Below are positions 52,365-61,235 of a stretch of DNA of 64,000 bases, in pieces. The translations under genes were made by a program, and so were the position numbers. Numbering within the stretch: the stretch's first letter is position 1; each line of letters starts with the position of its first letter. Source of the DNA: Azospirillum formosense. Lineage in GTDB: Bacteria; Pseudomonadota; Alphaproteobacteria; Azospirillales; Azospirillaceae. The notes beneath the pieces are model-generated. The model saw only the letters and a program-made list of their open reading frames with translations. It searched no databases and had not been told where the DNA came from. The stretch lies in assembly GCF_040500525.1 (NCBI RefSeq), contig NZ_CP159402.1, forward strand, positions 1,921,501-1,985,500. Reading direction: 5' to 3'.

Positions 52365-52470
52365 TAACCCTCCCCCGCCTGCGGCGAGGGAGGGGACTTT
52401 GGAACTTTCCCCTCTCCCGCGAAGCGGGGGAGGGAGGGACCCACGCGCAAGCGTGGGAGGGTGGGGCACC
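52365..52470. repeat. REP-like GC palindrome (interrupted copy)
   Basis: CCCTCCCCCGC and GGGAGGGGA blocks followed by their mirror (CCCTCTCCCGC, GCGGGGGAGGG) form an imperfect palindrome, similar in sequence to the copy at 56440-56545. Its expected left tip, GGGCCCCCTCCC, is found on the other side of the IS630 (51291-51302). Confidence 0.7.
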
Positions 52471-52491
52471 GCGACGGCACCCCCTCCCCCA

Positions 52492-54738
52492 TCACCCCTC
52501 GATGCGCGAGAAGTCCGCCACCGCGTTCAGCGTCGCCCGGATCTGGCTGAGCAGCCGCAGGCGGTTGGCCCGCAGATCGGCCTGCTCGGCGTTCACCGTG
52601 ACCTTGTCGAAGAAGGCGTCCACCGGGCCGCGCAGGCGGGCCAGCGCCGCCATGGTGCCGGTGAAGTCCTCCTGCGCCAGCAGCGGCCGGGCCGTCTCGC
52701 CAGCGGCGGACAGGGCGCCGTAGAGGTCCTTTTCCTCGGCCAGCGTCAGCAGGGCCGGATCGACCGGCTGGTCGTAGGCCTTGCCGTCCTTCTTCTCCTC
52801 GATGCGGACGATGTTGCTGGCGCGCTTGTAGGCGGCGAGCAGGTTCGCCCCCTCCTCCGACCCGACGAAGGTCTGGAGCGCCTTCACGCGGGCCAGCAGG
52901 CGGACGAGATCGGCCTCGCCACCAAGAGCGAACACCGCGTCGATCAGGTCGTGCCGCACGCCCTGGTCGCGCAATGTGACCTTCAGGCGGTCGGCAAAGA
53001 AGGCCATCAGTTCAGAAATAACCCTCGGACCATTTTCTCTAAACTTCTGCACTCCCGGCAAGTTAGGAAGCTTCTCGTCGATCTGTTCAATGAAGGAAAG
53101 AATTGCCTCATTAGTTCCACGACCGGCGCCCATGACATCAAGTGTTCCAGCCACAGATCTTTGATAATTTCCTTTAAAGGCTTTCAAGTCATGGGCTAGC
53201 AAGACGTCAAAATACTGCACATAAGCGACGACTATGGCTTCTCCGAGCTCTAGTTTAATCCCATTCTCCAGGATCAGCCGGATGACACCCAGCGCGGCGC
53301 GGCGCAGCGCGTAGGGGTCCTTGGAGCCCGTCGGCTTCTCGTCGATGGCGAAGAAGCCGACCAGCGTGTCGAGCTTGTCGGCCAGGGCCACGGCAACCGA
53401 CACCGGAGCCGTCGGGCAACTGTCGGAGGGACCGAGCGGCTTGTAATGCTCGGCGATGGCCTCGGCCACTGCCGAGTCCTCACCGTCGCCCAGGGCGTAG
53501 TAGCGGCCCATGATGCCCTGGACCTCGGGGAACTCGCCGACCACCTCGGTCACGAGGTCCGCCTTGGACAGCCGCGCGGCGCGGGTCGCGGCGTCCACAT
53601 CGGCGCCGATGGCGTGGGCAATCTTGCCGGCCAGCACCTGCACACGGGCAACCTTATCCGCCACCGTGCCGAGCTTGGCGTGGAAGGTGATGGCGCCCAG
53701 CTTGGACACGCGGTCTTCCAGCTTCGTCTTGCGGTCCTGGTCCCAGAAGAACTTGGCGTCGGACAGGCGGGCGCGCAGAACGCGCTCGTTGCCGGCGACG
53801 ATGGCCTTGCCGCCGTCCGCCGTCACCGTGTTGGCGACCACGACGAAGCGCGGCGCCATCTTCCCGGCCTTGTCCAGCAGGGCGAAATACTTCTGGTGCG
53901 TGCGCATGGAGGTGATGAGGACCTCCGACGGCACGTCCATGAACTTTTCATCGATGGTGCCGACCAGGGCGACCGGCCATTCGACGAGGCCGGCGACCTC
54001 CTCCAGGAGCCCGTCGTCCGGCGAGAGGGTCAGCCCTTCCGTCGCGGCCAGCGCCTCGGCATCGGCCTTGATCTTGGCCTTGCGCTCGGCGCGGTCGAGA
54101 ACGACGTGCGCGGCGCGCAACTTGGCCTTGTAGTCGGCGAAGTCGGTGACCGTGACGGCCTCCGGCGACAGGAAGCGGTGGCCGCGGGTGCTGTTGCCGA
54201 ACACCAGCTTGCCCTGCGCGCCGCCCAGGTCGAAGGAGCCCTCCAGCACCGCGCCGCCGAACAGCGCGATGATCGAGTGCAGCGGGCGCACCCAGCGCAC
54301 CGTGCCGGTGCCCCAGCGCATCGACTTCGGCCAGGGGAAGTCGCCCATGACCGCCGGGATGATCTCGGCCAGCACCTCCGCGGTGGCGCGGCCCTTCTTC
54401 TCCGCCACGGCGAAGTAGAAGATACCCTTTCCGGTGTCGCGCTGTTCGCACTGGTCGAGGCTGGTCAGGCCGGCGGACTTCAGGAAGCCGGCGACCGCCT
54501 GCTCGGGCGAGCCGACGCGCGGCCCCTTCTTCTCTTCGCGGACGTCGGCGGTGCGCTCGGCCAGGCCGTCGATCACCAGCGCGAGGCGGCGGGGGGTGGA
54601 ATGGGCCTCGGCCGACGCGAAGGTCAGGCCGTTGGCGGCCAGCTTATCGGTGACGAGACGCTTGAGGTCGTCCGCCGCGCGCGCCTGCATGCGGGCCGGG
54701 ATTTCCTCGGAAAAGAATTCGATCAGAAGTTCGGGCAT
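52492..54738 (-). CDS. glyS: Glycyl-tRNA synthetase beta subunit
   Basis: A 748-residue subunit that with GlyQ charges tRNA-Gly. The N-terminus [20 protein letters not shown], the core [76 protein letters not shown] and C-terminal [28 protein letters not shown] are clear. The segment at about 53005-53270 (residues about 490-580) has much lower GC and different codon use than the rest. Starts 4 bases after glyQ ends. Confidence 0.94.
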   Translation of the reverse strand: MPELLIEFFSEEIPARMQARAADDLKRLVTDKLAANGLTFASAEAHSTPRRLALVIDGLAERTADVREEKKGPRVGSPEQAVAGFLKSAGLTSLDQCEQRDTGKGIFYFAVAEKKGRATAEVLAEIIPAVMGDFPWPKSMRWGTGTVRWVRPLHSIIALFGGAVLEGSFDLGGAQGKLVFGNSTRGHRFLSPEAVTVTDFADYKAKLRAAHVVLDRAERKAKIKADAEALAATEGLTLSPDDGLLEEVAGLVEWPVALVGTIDEKFMDVPSEVLITSMRTHQKYFALLDKAGKMAPRFVVVANTVTADGGKAIVAGNERVLRARLSDAKFFWDQDRKTKLEDRVSKLGAITFHAKLGTVADKVARVQVLAGKIAHAIGADVDAATRAARLSKADLVTEVVGEFPEVQGIMGRYYALGDGEDSAVAEAIAEHYKPLGPSDSCPTAPVSVAVALADKLDTLVGFFAIDEKPTGSKDPYALRRAALGVIRLILENGIKLELGEAIVVAYVQYFDVLLAHDLKAFKGNYQRSVAGTLDVMGAGRGTNEAILSFIEQIDEKLPNLPGVQKFRENGPRVISELMAFFADRLKVTLRDQGVRHDLIDAVFALGGEADLVRLLARVKALQTFVGSEEGANLLAAYKRASNIVRIEEKKDGKAYDQPVDPALLTLAEEKDLYGALSAAGETARPLLAQEDFTGTMAALARLRGPVDAFFDKVTVNAEQADLRANRLRLLSQIRATLNAVADFSRIEG
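53005..53270 (-). other. Low-GC patch inside glyS
   Basis: Between the [16 protein letters not shown] and FFADRLKV blocks the DNA falls to roughly 40-50% GC (for example 38% in 53161-53220 by count), against about 70% on both sides. It encodes [20 protein letters not shown] and similar. The frame is intact. Signs of intragenic transfer or gene conversion from a lower-GC source. Confidence 0.8.
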
Positions 54739-54742
54739 GATG

Positions 54743-55630
54743 TTACTTGGCCCCCCCGGCGGTCCACGCCTCGCAGCAGGCTTTCGCCAGCGCGCGCACA
54801 CGGCCGATGTAGGCGGCGCGCTCCACGACGCTGATGACGCCGCGCGCGTCCAGCAGGTTGAAGAGGTGCGACGCCTTGATGCACTGGTCGTAGGCCGGCA
54901 GCGCGACGCCCTTGGCGATCAGCGACTGGCACTCCGCCTCGGCGTCCTTGAAATGCTGGAGCAGCATGTCGGTGTTGGCGTGTTCGAAGTTGTGGGCCGA
55001 ATACTCGACCTCGGCTCGATAGAACACGTCGCCGTACTTCACGCCCTGCCCGTTGAAGTCCAGGTCGTAGACGTTCTCCACGCCCTGCACATACATGGCC
55101 AGACGCTCCAGCCCGTAGGTCAACTCGACCGCGACCGGGTCGCACTCGATGCCGCCGACCTGCTGGAAGTAGGTGTACTGGGTGACTTCCATGCCGTCGC
55201 ACCAGACTTCCCAGCCGAGGCCCCAGGCGCCCAGCGTCGGGCTTTCCCAGTCGTCCTCGACGAATCGGATGTCGTGCAGCGACGGGTCGATGCCCAGCAC
55301 CTTCAGGCTTTCCAGATACAGCTCCTGCGGGTTGGCCGGCGAGGGCTTCAGGATCACCTGATACTGGTAGTAGTGCTGGAGCCGGTTCGGGTTCTCGCCG
55401 TAGCGGCCATCCTTCGGGCGGCGCGAGGGCTGCACATAGGCCGCCTTCCACGGCTGCGGGCCAAGCGCGCGCAGCGTCGTCGCCGGGTGGAAGGTGCCCG
55501 CACCCACCTCCATGTCGTAGGGCTGGAGGATCACGCAGCCCTGCTCCGACCAGAACTGGTGGAGCTTGAGGATCAGGGCCTGAAAGGACAGGCCGCGGCT
55601 GTCTTGGGAAGACCCGCTCGGGGAGGCCAT
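54743..55630 (-). CDS. glyQ: Glycyl-tRNA synthetase alpha subunit
   Basis: A 295-residue class II synthetase catalytic subunit. Blocks: [61 protein letters not shown] (motif 2), [21 protein letters not shown] (motif 3 region) and [14 protein letters not shown]. Forms an alpha2beta2 enzyme with GlyS, next gene in the operon. Confidence 0.96.
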   Translation of the reverse strand: MASPSGSSQDSRGLSFQALILKLHQFWSEQGCVILQPYDMEVGAGTFHPATTLRALGPQPWKAAYVQPSRRPKDGRYGENPNRLQHYYQYQVILKPSPANPQELYLESLKVLGIDPSLHDIRFVEDDWESPTLGAWGLGWEVWCDGMEVTQYTYFQQVGGIECDPVAVELTYGLERLAMYVQGVENVYDLDFNGQGVKYGDVFYRAEVEYSAHNFEHANTDMLLQHFKDAEAECQSLIAKGVALPAYDQCIKASHLFNLLDARGVISVVERAAYIGRVRALAKACCEAWTAGGAK

Positions 55631-55718
55631 CGGCGGTCACTTATGATTGGTGTGGAAAAACGCGCCGCACGATACGCGGCGGTATCCCCGGAATCAAGCG
55701 CCCGCCAGGGGTTGCGGC

Positions 55719-55988
55719 TCAACGCCCGTAGGGGCAGACCGGCCGGCCGCAGGCCACGGCGGAGCGCGGGGCGACGTAGGCGCCGCATTCCGGGCACTTC
55801 TCCATGTCCTCCGCAGCCACCTGGGGCGACCCGCCGCCGCTGGTGGAGGTGGGCTTTCCGGAGCCGCGACGCTCCCGCTCGCGCAGGCGGTCCCGACCGA
55901 CCGCGCCGACGCGGTTGTACCAGCGCCAGCCGAACCACACGGCGCCGATCACCAGGATCAGGAACAGGATCTTGGAGAGACTGAACAT
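55719..55988 (-). CDS. PP0621-family small membrane protein with zinc-finger-like tail
   Basis: An 89-residue protein with one N-terminal membrane segment (residues about 6-22) and a C-terminal CPECGAYVAPRSAVACGRPVCPYGR that looks like a four-Cys zinc ribbon. The PP0621 family is conserved and of unknown function. It lies 88 bases upstream of glyQ, same strand. Confidence 0.8.
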   Translation of the reverse strand: MFSLSKILFLILVIGAVWFGWRWYNRVGAVGRDRLRERERRGSGKPTSTSGGGSPQVAAEDMEKCPECGAYVAPRSAVACGRPVCPYGR

Positions 55989-56170
55989 GGAAGGAGGATT
56001 AGGGGGTGCGGGGCCGCGCGGTCAAGAGCGGCCTTCACCCCGAACGGCTGACCCGTCGAAAATGGATCGAACATCGAAAGAAGCGCCCGTCCGGCGCAAA
56101 GAATCCTTGTCGTCGGCAGCGGAAGCGGCACCTAATGGAGGAAAACCGCGCGCAGAGGAGACGCAACGTC

Positions 56171-56398
56171 ATGAACGCCAGCGCCTATCCGGTCATCGTC
56201 CGCCCCCTGCCCCCGGATCAGGGTGTCGGCTATGTGGCCGAGGTGCCCGACCTGCCGGGCTGCACCGCGGGCGGAGCCACCCCCGCCGACGCCAGCACGG
56301 CGGCGCTCGAAGCCATCGCCGCCTGGATCGAGAACGCCCGCCGCACCGGGGAGCCGATCCCGCCCCCGTCCGAACGCCTGCGCGAAGTCACCCAGTGA
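56171..56398 (+). CDS. HicB-like antitoxin-type protein without adjacent HicA
   Basis: A 75-residue protein with a HicB fold: YPVIVRPLPPDQGVGYVAEVPDLPGCTAGGATPADAS and AIAAWIENARRTGEPIPPPS. HicB is usually the antitoxin of the HicA RNase, but no hicA is next to it, and there is no C-terminal DNA-binding domain. The ATG at 56171 follows a GAGACGCAACGTC stretch. Orphan HicB proteins are common. Confidence 0.75.
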   Translation: MNASAYPVIVRPLPPDQGVGYVAEVPDLPGCTAGGATPADASTAALEAIAAWIENARRTGEPIPPPSERLREVTQ

Positions 56399-56439
56399 GA
56401 GTTTGAAATACCGGTAACAGGGGGTAAGTCCCCGTACTG

Positions 56440-56545
56440 GGCCCCCACCCTAGCCCTCCCCCGCTGCGCAGGGGAGGGAGGAACTCCGCCGAGCGACCCT
56501 CAATTCCCTCCCCTGCGAGAGCGGGGGAGGGTCAGGGTGGGGGCC
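56440..56545. repeat. REP-like GC palindrome (complete copy)
   Basis: Left arm (56440-56480) and right arm (56505-56545) are complementary over about 40 bases with few mismatches; loop of about 24 bases. The arms begin GGCCCCCACCC and contain CCCTCCCCCGC and GGGGAGGG. Found in the gap between the HicB-like gene and the S49 peptidase gene. Repeats of this type are scattered in GC-rich alphaproteobacterial genomes. Confidence 0.85.
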
Positions 56546-56572
56546 TTACGGCGACCACAAACCGAAAAAAAC

Positions 56573-57451
56573 TCAGAGGCCGTAGCGCGACCAGAGCGCG
56601 CGCTCCTCGACGGCGGACAGAGCCGCCGCGGGAAGCGCCGCCGCAAGACCGTCCAGCGCGCCCGCCCCCACCGGCGCGTCCACGCGGAAGCCCATGCGGC
56701 GGAACCAGCGCTTGTCCTCCTGCACCACGCGCAGCCGGACCTTCTCGCCGAAGCGGCCGCGCAGCACGCTGCGCAGGTCGCCGATGCCGTCGATCAGCCC
56801 CAGCTCCAGCGCGCGCCGCCCTGCCCAGAAGGCGCCGGAGAACAGCTCCTCCTCCGCCCCGGACAGGCGGGCGCCGCGGCGGTCGCGCACCATCGCCTTG
56901 AAGGCGTCGTGGATCTCCGCCTGGATCGCCTTCAGATGGGCCACCCCGTCCTCCCGCTCCGGCGAGAAGGGATCGAGGATCACCTTCCTGTCGCCCGCGG
57001 TGTAGAGCCGCCGCTCGATGCCGTAGCGCTGGATGAACTCGTGCGCGCCGAAGCCCGAGGACACCACGCCGATCGAGCCCAGGATGCTGCTCTCGTCCGC
57101 CCAGATCTCGTCCGCCGCGCAGGCCAGCCAGTAGCCGCCGGACGCCGCGGCGTCCTCGCAGAAGGCGAAGACGGGCACCTTCTTCTCGGTGGCGAGGTCG
57201 CGGATGCGCTTGGCGATCAGCGCCGACTGCACCGGCGATCCGCCCGGCGAGTTGACGACCAACGCCACCGCCGCCTGCTTCTTCGGCGCGAAGGCGCGCT
57301 CGATCAGCCCGGCCATGCTGGACATGGTCAGGCCCTGACGGAAGGCTCCGGCCTGGCCGATGACACCGGACAGGCGGAGGACGGACACGATCGGCCCGGC
57401 GTCGCGCCAGGGGCCGAACGGGAGTTTGGCGAGCAGCTTCGTCATGTTCAT
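56573..57451 (-). CDS. S49 family signal peptide peptidase (SppA-like)
   Basis: A 292-residue protease with one catalytic domain. Blocks: VVNSPGGSPVQSALIAKRIR, CEDAAASGGYWLACAADEIWA (nucleophile Ser), SSILGSIGVVSSGFG and YTAGDRKVILDPFSPE (catalytic Lys). Cleaves signal peptides left in the membrane. The N-terminus lacks a clear membrane anchor, as in the short SohB/SppA group. Confidence 0.9.
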   Translation of the reverse strand: MNMTKLLAKLPFGPWRDAGPIVSVLRLSGVIGQAGAFRQGLTMSSMAGLIERAFAPKKQAAVALVVNSPGGSPVQSALIAKRIRDLATEKKVPVFAFCEDAAASGGYWLACAADEIWADESSILGSIGVVSSGFGAHEFIQRYGIERRLYTAGDRKVILDPFSPEREDGVAHLKAIQAEIHDAFKAMVRDRRGARLSGAEEELFSGAFWAGRRALELGLIDGIGDLRSVLRGRFGEKVRLRVVQEDKRWFRRMGFRVDAPVGAGALDGLAAALPAAALSAVEERALWSRYGL

Positions 57452-57496
57452 CGCCGGTTGAAATGGTGGCGCTGACGCCGGTTTGAAAGTGTCGGC

Positions 57497-58246
57497 TTAA
57501 GCGATCAGCGGTTCCATGTCGCGCAGAATTCGCTGCGCCTGCCCGCCATAGGCGCCGTCTGGGCCGTGCAGCACCAGCCCGGCGGTGAGCCGCGCGGGCG
57601 AGCGCCCTCCCTTGCGCACCGACAGCAGGAGCCGCCGCGCCTCCTCCCCCGCCTTTGGCCAGAGCGGGACGAGCGTCAGGGAGCCGAATCGGGCGCCGTG
57701 CAGGGTGGCCAGGATCTCGTCCACCCGGTCGGCCCGGTGGACCATGGTCAGCGTACCGCGCGGCTTCAGCATCGCGGCGGCGAAGCGCACCCAGTCGGCC
57801 AGCCCCGCCTCCCCCTCCACGTTGGCGGCGGCCTTCCAGGGATCGGGCGGCAGGCTGGCCGCCCCGGCGCGCAGGTAGGGCGGGTTCATCATCACCCGGT
57901 CGAAGGTCCCGGACACCAGCTCCGGCGGCGGGGCCAGCAGATCGCCCTCGAGAACGCTCACCCGGCCATCCAGCCCGTTGAGGGCGGCGTTGCGCCGGGC
58001 AAAACCCGCCGCCTCCGCCCGCTTCTCCAGCCCGACGAGCAGGGCGCCGGGCACGCGGACGGCGAGGCACAGCGCGGCCGCCCCGGTGCCGGTGCCGACG
58101 TCCAGCACCCGCTCCCCCGCCCCGGCGGCGGTGGCCGCGGCGAGCAGCACCGGGTCGATGGCGGCGCGGTAGCCGGCCTGCGGCTGGTGCAGGCGGACGC
58201 GCCCGTCGAGAAGCGTGTCGAACGCCGCATCGCTCTCCATGGTCAC
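57497..58246 (-). CDS. tRNA1(Val) adenine-N6 methyltransferase-type enzyme
   Basis: A 249-residue SAM-dependent methyltransferase. The SAM motif is VLDVGTGTGAAALCLA (about residues 47-62) and the catalytic NPPY appears in DRVMMNPPYLRAG. RVRLHQPQAGYRAAIDPVLLAA is the N-terminal signature of the TrmN6/YfiC group, which modifies A37 of tRNA1-Val. GTG at 58246 overlaps the DUF2007 stop; ATG at 58240 is an alternative. Confidence 0.88.
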   Translation of the reverse strand: MTMESDAAFDTLLDGRVRLHQPQAGYRAAIDPVLLAAATAAGAGERVLDVGTGTGAAALCLAVRVPGALLVGLEKRAEAAGFARRNAALNGLDGRVSVLEGDLLAPPPELVSGTFDRVMMNPPYLRAGAASLPPDPWKAAANVEGEAGLADWVRFAAAMLKPRGTLTMVHRADRVDEILATLHGARFGSLTLVPLWPKAGEEARRLLLSVRKGGRSPARLTAGLVLHGPDGAYGGQAQRILRDMEPLIA

Positions 58247-58458
58247 GCCCCCAACTCCTCCCCGGCGTCGCGCAACAGGCGGCAGGCGGCGGCGTGATCC
58301 TCCTCCGCCACCATCAGCCGGCGGGGGATGGCGCCGATGGAGCCTTCCAAAATGCTGGTGTGGGTGTCCAGCACGATCCCCTCGATTCCCGCGTCGGTCA
58401 GCAGGGCGAGAAGCCAGCTCAGACGGACCGGATCGGTGGTGCGCAGCAGTTCCTTCAT
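58243..58458 (-). CDS. DUF2007 small signalling-type protein
   Basis: A 71-residue protein of the DUF2007 group: KELLRTTDPVRLSWLLALL, AGIEGIVLDTHTSILEGSIG, RRLMVAEEDHAAACRLL. Ferredoxin-like fold, function unknown. ATG at 58458 chosen; the upstream frame is not conserved. Overlaps the methyltransferase start by 4 bases, so coupled. Divergent from the polyprenyl synthase. Confidence 0.85.
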   Translation of the reverse strand: MKELLRTTDPVRLSWLLALLTDAGIEGIVLDTHTSILEGSIGAIPRRLMVAEEDHAAACRLLRDAGEELGA

Positions 58459-58568
58459 GAAATCCCGGCTGTTCTGTGCCCTTATTCGCCTTGCGGACTT
58501 GACCGAAGAGGCTATGCCGTTATGCTCCCTGCCGGAATTCGTCACGTCAATCATCATTGGAGTCGACC

Positions 58569-59585
58569 TTGGCGGTCGTGACCAACCTCGAGCCGAAACG
58601 GCGGAAGTCCACCCCGCTCGACGATCTGACCGCCCTGGTGGCCGATGACCTGGGCGCGGTCAACGAGATCATCGTCCAGCGGATGCACTCGTCCGTGGAG
58701 ATGATCCCGCAGCTCGCCGGCTACCTCATCGCCGCGGGCGGCAAGCGCCTGCGCCCCGTCCTCACCCTCGCCGCCGCCGAGCTGTGCGGCTACAAGGGCG
58801 AGGACCACAAGATGCTGGCCGCGGTGGTGGAGTTCATCCACACCGCCACCCTGCTGCACGACGACGTCGTGGACGAGAGCGACCTGCGCCGCGGCCTCGC
58901 CTCGGCCAACGCGGTGTTCGGCAACAAGGCCAGCGTGCTGGTCGGCGACTTCCTGTTCTCCCGCAGCTTCGAGCTGATGGTGGAGGTCGGGTCGCTCGAC
59001 GTGCTGCGCATCCTGTCCAAGGCGTCCGCGGTGATCGCCGAGGGCGAGGTGCTGCAGCTGCGCACCACCAACGACACCGAGACCAGCGAGCAGGCCTATC
59101 TGGAGGTCATCAAGGCCAAGACGGCCGAGCTGTTCGCCGCCGCCTGCCGCGTCGGCGCCGTGGTGGCCGAGCGCCCGCAGGCGGAGGAGCTGGCGCTCTA
59201 CGACTACGGCATGAACCTGGGCATCGCCTTCCAGCTCGTCGACGACGTGCTCGACTATTCGGCCAAGCAGGCGAAGCTGGGCAAGACGGTCGGCGACGAC
59301 TTCCGCGAGGGCAAGATCACCCTGCCGGTCGTGCTGGCCTTCCGCCGCGGCAACGACGAGGAGCGGGCCTTCTGGCGCCGCACCATGGAGGAGCTGGACC
59401 AGCAGGAGGGCGATCTGGAGCGCGCCCAGGAGCTGATGGCCAGGCACAACGCGCTGAAGGACACCGTGGAGCGCGCACGCCACTACGGCTCCATCGCGCG
59501 CGACGCGCTGGGCCTGTTCCCGGACACCCCGGTGAAGGCCGCCCTGCTGGAGGTGCTGGACTTCGTGATCGAGCGCGATTTCTAA
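58569..59585 (+). CDS. ispB: Polyprenyl diphosphate synthase (long-chain, quinone side chain)
   Basis: A 338-residue trans-isoprenyl synthase that extends IPP to the ubiquinone side chain. The first aspartate-rich motif is LLHDDVVDESDLRRG, the second FQLVDDVLDYSA; GGKRLRPVLTLAAAELCGY and TASLL-type TATLLHDD are also present. TTG start at 58569 with GGAG 6 bases upstream, giving MAVVTNLEP; TTG at 58557 is alternative. Chain length cannot be told by sequence; decaprenyl is usual here. Confidence 0.92.
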   Translation: MAVVTNLEPKRRKSTPLDDLTALVADDLGAVNEIIVQRMHSSVEMIPQLAGYLIAAGGKRLRPVLTLAAAELCGYKGEDHKMLAAVVEFIHTATLLHDDVVDESDLRRGLASANAVFGNKASVLVGDFLFSRSFELMVEVGSLDVLRILSKASAVIAEGEVLQLRTTNDTETSEQAYLEVIKAKTAELFAAACRVGAVVAERPQAEELALYDYGMNLGIAFQLVDDVLDYSAKQAKLGKTVGDDFREGKITLPVVLAFRRGNDEERAFWRRTMEELDQQEGDLERAQELMARHNALKDTVERARHYGSIARDALGLFPDTPVKAALLEVLDFVIERDF

Positions 59586-59624
59586 GCTCCGGGAACTTTT
59601 TCGCCGCTGGGGGTGATTTTCACG

Positions 59625-59653
59625 TTGCAGCCCCCGGTTCAAGCGGCTATATA
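59625..59653 (+). promoter_or_regulatory. Promoter of the first tRNA-Pro gene
   Basis: TTGCAG (59625-59630), 17 bases, TATATA (59648-59653). About 41 bases from the -10 to the tRNA start. Conserved in the second unit. Confidence 0.65.
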
Positions 59654-59694
59654 CGCGGCCCACGGTGACGCCGGCCACGGCGCCACCGACGGAC

Positions 59695-59771
59695 CGGAGA
59701 GTAGCTCAGCCTGGTAGAGCACTGCTTTCGGGAGGCAGGGGCCGGAGGTTCGAATCCTCTCTCTCCGACCA
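59695..59771 (+). tRNA. tRNA-Pro(CGG)
   Basis: 77 bases. The acceptor CGGAGAG pairs with CTCTCCG, followed by A and encoded CCA. The anticodon stem CTGCT/GGCAG closes the loop TTCGGGA, giving anticodon CGG for proline codon CCG. D-arm GCTC/GAGC, T-arm with TTCGAAT. Identical to the copy at 59987. Confidence 0.97.
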
Positions 59772-59776
59772 GCATG

Positions 59777-59813
59777 AAAGGGCCGATGCGGCAACGCATC
59801 GGCCCTTTCGCTT
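59777..59813 (+). terminator. Terminator of the first tRNA-Pro unit
   Basis: AAAGGGCCGATGCG pairs perfectly with CGCATCGGCCCTTT around a GCAA tetraloop, then CGCTTTT. Confidence 0.9.
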
Positions 59814-59915
59814 TTCCAGCCCGGCAACCGGCCGTTGCGACGGCCTTCCCGGCGGGTTGCCCTCCGGCTTTCGCGGCCCGGCAAAAAAACATTCCGCAAA
59901 TGCCGCTTATTCCCA

Positions 59916-59944
59916 TTGCAGCCCGCGGGCAATGGGTCTATACA
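59916..59944 (+). promoter_or_regulatory. Promoter of the second tRNA-Pro gene
   Basis: TTGCAG (59916-59921), 17 bases, TATACA (59939-59944), the same layout as at 59625. 42 bases before the tRNA start. Confidence 0.65.
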
Positions 59945-59986
59945 CCCGCTCCACGGCGACGCTGGCAACGGCGGCACCGATTGGAC

Positions 59987-60063
59987 CGGAGAGTAGCTCA
60001 GCCTGGTAGAGCACTGCTTTCGGGAGGCAGGGGCCGGAGGTTCGAATCCTCTCTCTCCGACCA
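59987..60063 (+). tRNA. tRNA-Pro(CGG), second identical copy
   Basis: Same 77-base cloverleaf, CGG anticodon and encoded CCA as at 59695. The duplication includes promoter, leader and terminator with a 292-base period. Confidence 0.97.
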
Positions 60064-60069
60064 ACACGA

Positions 60070-60106
60070 AAAGGGCCGATGCGGCAACGCATCGGCCCTT
60101 TCGCTT
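60070..60106 (+). terminator. Terminator of the second tRNA-Pro unit
   Basis: AAAGGGCCGATGCG / GCAA / CGCATCGGCCCTTT, then CGCTTTT; identical stem to that at 59777. Confidence 0.9.
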
Positions 60107-60184
60107 TTCCGGCCCGCCGTTGCGGCACAGGTCGCGCTCCCGCCTGTTGTTCGTGCAAGGCGATACAATGACGGGAGCGGACCC

Positions 60185-60598
60185 ATGGAACAGGCGATCG
60201 GACAGGAACCCCAGGCGGCGGGCGGCCCGGTGGGGACGGAGATCGACCCCAAGGCCGTCGTGGTGTCGCGCGCGGTGCGCGACCTGCTCCAGCCCCACGG
60301 CTTCCACCCCCGCGACATCGGCAGCGGACTGGGCGGCGGCATGGCCTGGAACCGGCGCGGCGGCGACGACACCCACGAGATGATCACCTGCAACGGGCGG
60401 CTGTCCGGCGACCCCGACCGGGCGGAATGGACCGCCGGGCGCTACGGCAACCGCGGCGGTTTCGTGGAGGTCACCGGCCTGACGCTGCGCGGCGCGCTGG
60501 ACGCGGTGGCCGTGCTCCCCCGCCCGGTGCGGGTGGACGGCTCGCTGGCCGAGGGCATCTACCCGTCGCTCGAGGACGCCCTCGACGACATCGCGTGA
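60185..60598 (+). CDS. Unrecognised 137-residue soluble protein
   Basis: No family recognised. Readable parts: EIDPKAVVVSRAVRDLLQPH, GGGMAWNRRGGDDTHEMITC, GFVEVTGLTLRGALDAVAVL. Alpha/beta, no signal or membrane segment. GGGAG lies about 6 bases before the ATG at 60185; the frame is open upstream through the tRNAs but that part cannot be coding. Confidence 0.6.
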   Translation: MEQAIGQEPQAAGGPVGTEIDPKAVVVSRAVRDLLQPHGFHPRDIGSGLGGGMAWNRRGGDDTHEMITCNGRLSGDPDRAEWTAGRYGNRGGFVEVTGLTLRGALDAVAVLPRPVRVDGSLAEGIYPSLEDALDDIA

Positions 60599-60602
60599 CG
60601 GG

Positions 60603-60992
60603 CTATTTTAACGCCTCGTCGATCTCCACCTGATAGCCCTTGGCGAGGCGGTTGGTCTCGTTGGCCATGCCGATGACGGCCATCAGCTCGCCGAACTGGG
60701 CGTCGGTCATGCCGGCGCGCCGCGCCGCCGCCTCGTGCGAGCGGATGCAGTAGTCGCAGCCGTTGGTCACGCTGACTGCTACGAAGATCATCTCCTTGAC
60801 CAGCGGGTCCAGCGCGCCGGGGGCCATCACCTCCTTCAGGCTCTCCCAGGTGCGCTTGAGGGTGGGCGGGTGATGGGCGGCCATCTTCCAGAAATTGTTG
60901 ACGTCGGGCACCTTGCGGGCGGCCTTGATGTCGTCGTAGACGGCGCGCACTTCCGGAGCGGCGTCGGCGTGCTCGATGGGCTTCAGGGGCAT
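60603..60992 (-). CDS. Carboxymuconolactone decarboxylase/AhpD-family protein
   Basis: A 129-residue helical protein of the CMD family. The redox motif TNGCDYCIRSHEAAARRAG (CxxC...H) is that of AhpD-like peroxidase-type members rather than the true decarboxylase. Likely an alkylhydroperoxidase-like enzyme. ATG at 60992 starts the conserved MPLKPIE; the frame is open upstream. Convergent with the 137-residue protein. Confidence 0.9.
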   Translation of the reverse strand: MPLKPIEHADAAPEVRAVYDDIKAARKVPDVNNFWKMAAHHPPTLKRTWESLKEVMAPGALDPLVKEMIFVAVSVTNGCDYCIRSHEAAARRAGMTDAQFGELMAVIGMANETNRLAKGYQVEIDEALK

Positions 60993-61235
60993 GGCTGATG
61001 GTCTCCGCGGGGGATGGCACCGGTGCGGGGCACCGGCGGCCCCCAGTGTCGCCCCTGAAGCCCGGCGGGACCAAGGGGTAGGCGCGTTTTCCTGAAAGTC
61101 ATAGGGCCGCCGGAAAGTTGAGGTTGCCCCGAATGCCGTGGAGCGGCATAGCTTCGTCCCCACGATGGCCCGCGCCTTGCTCTCCGCCCCATCGCCTCCC
61201 GCCGCTCCCCCACTCGGTCGTCATTCCCGCAGCCC

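Noticed and set aside
56171..56398. HicAB toxin-antitoxin module
   Set aside because: No HicA-sized frame with the double-stranded RNA-binding-like motif on either side.
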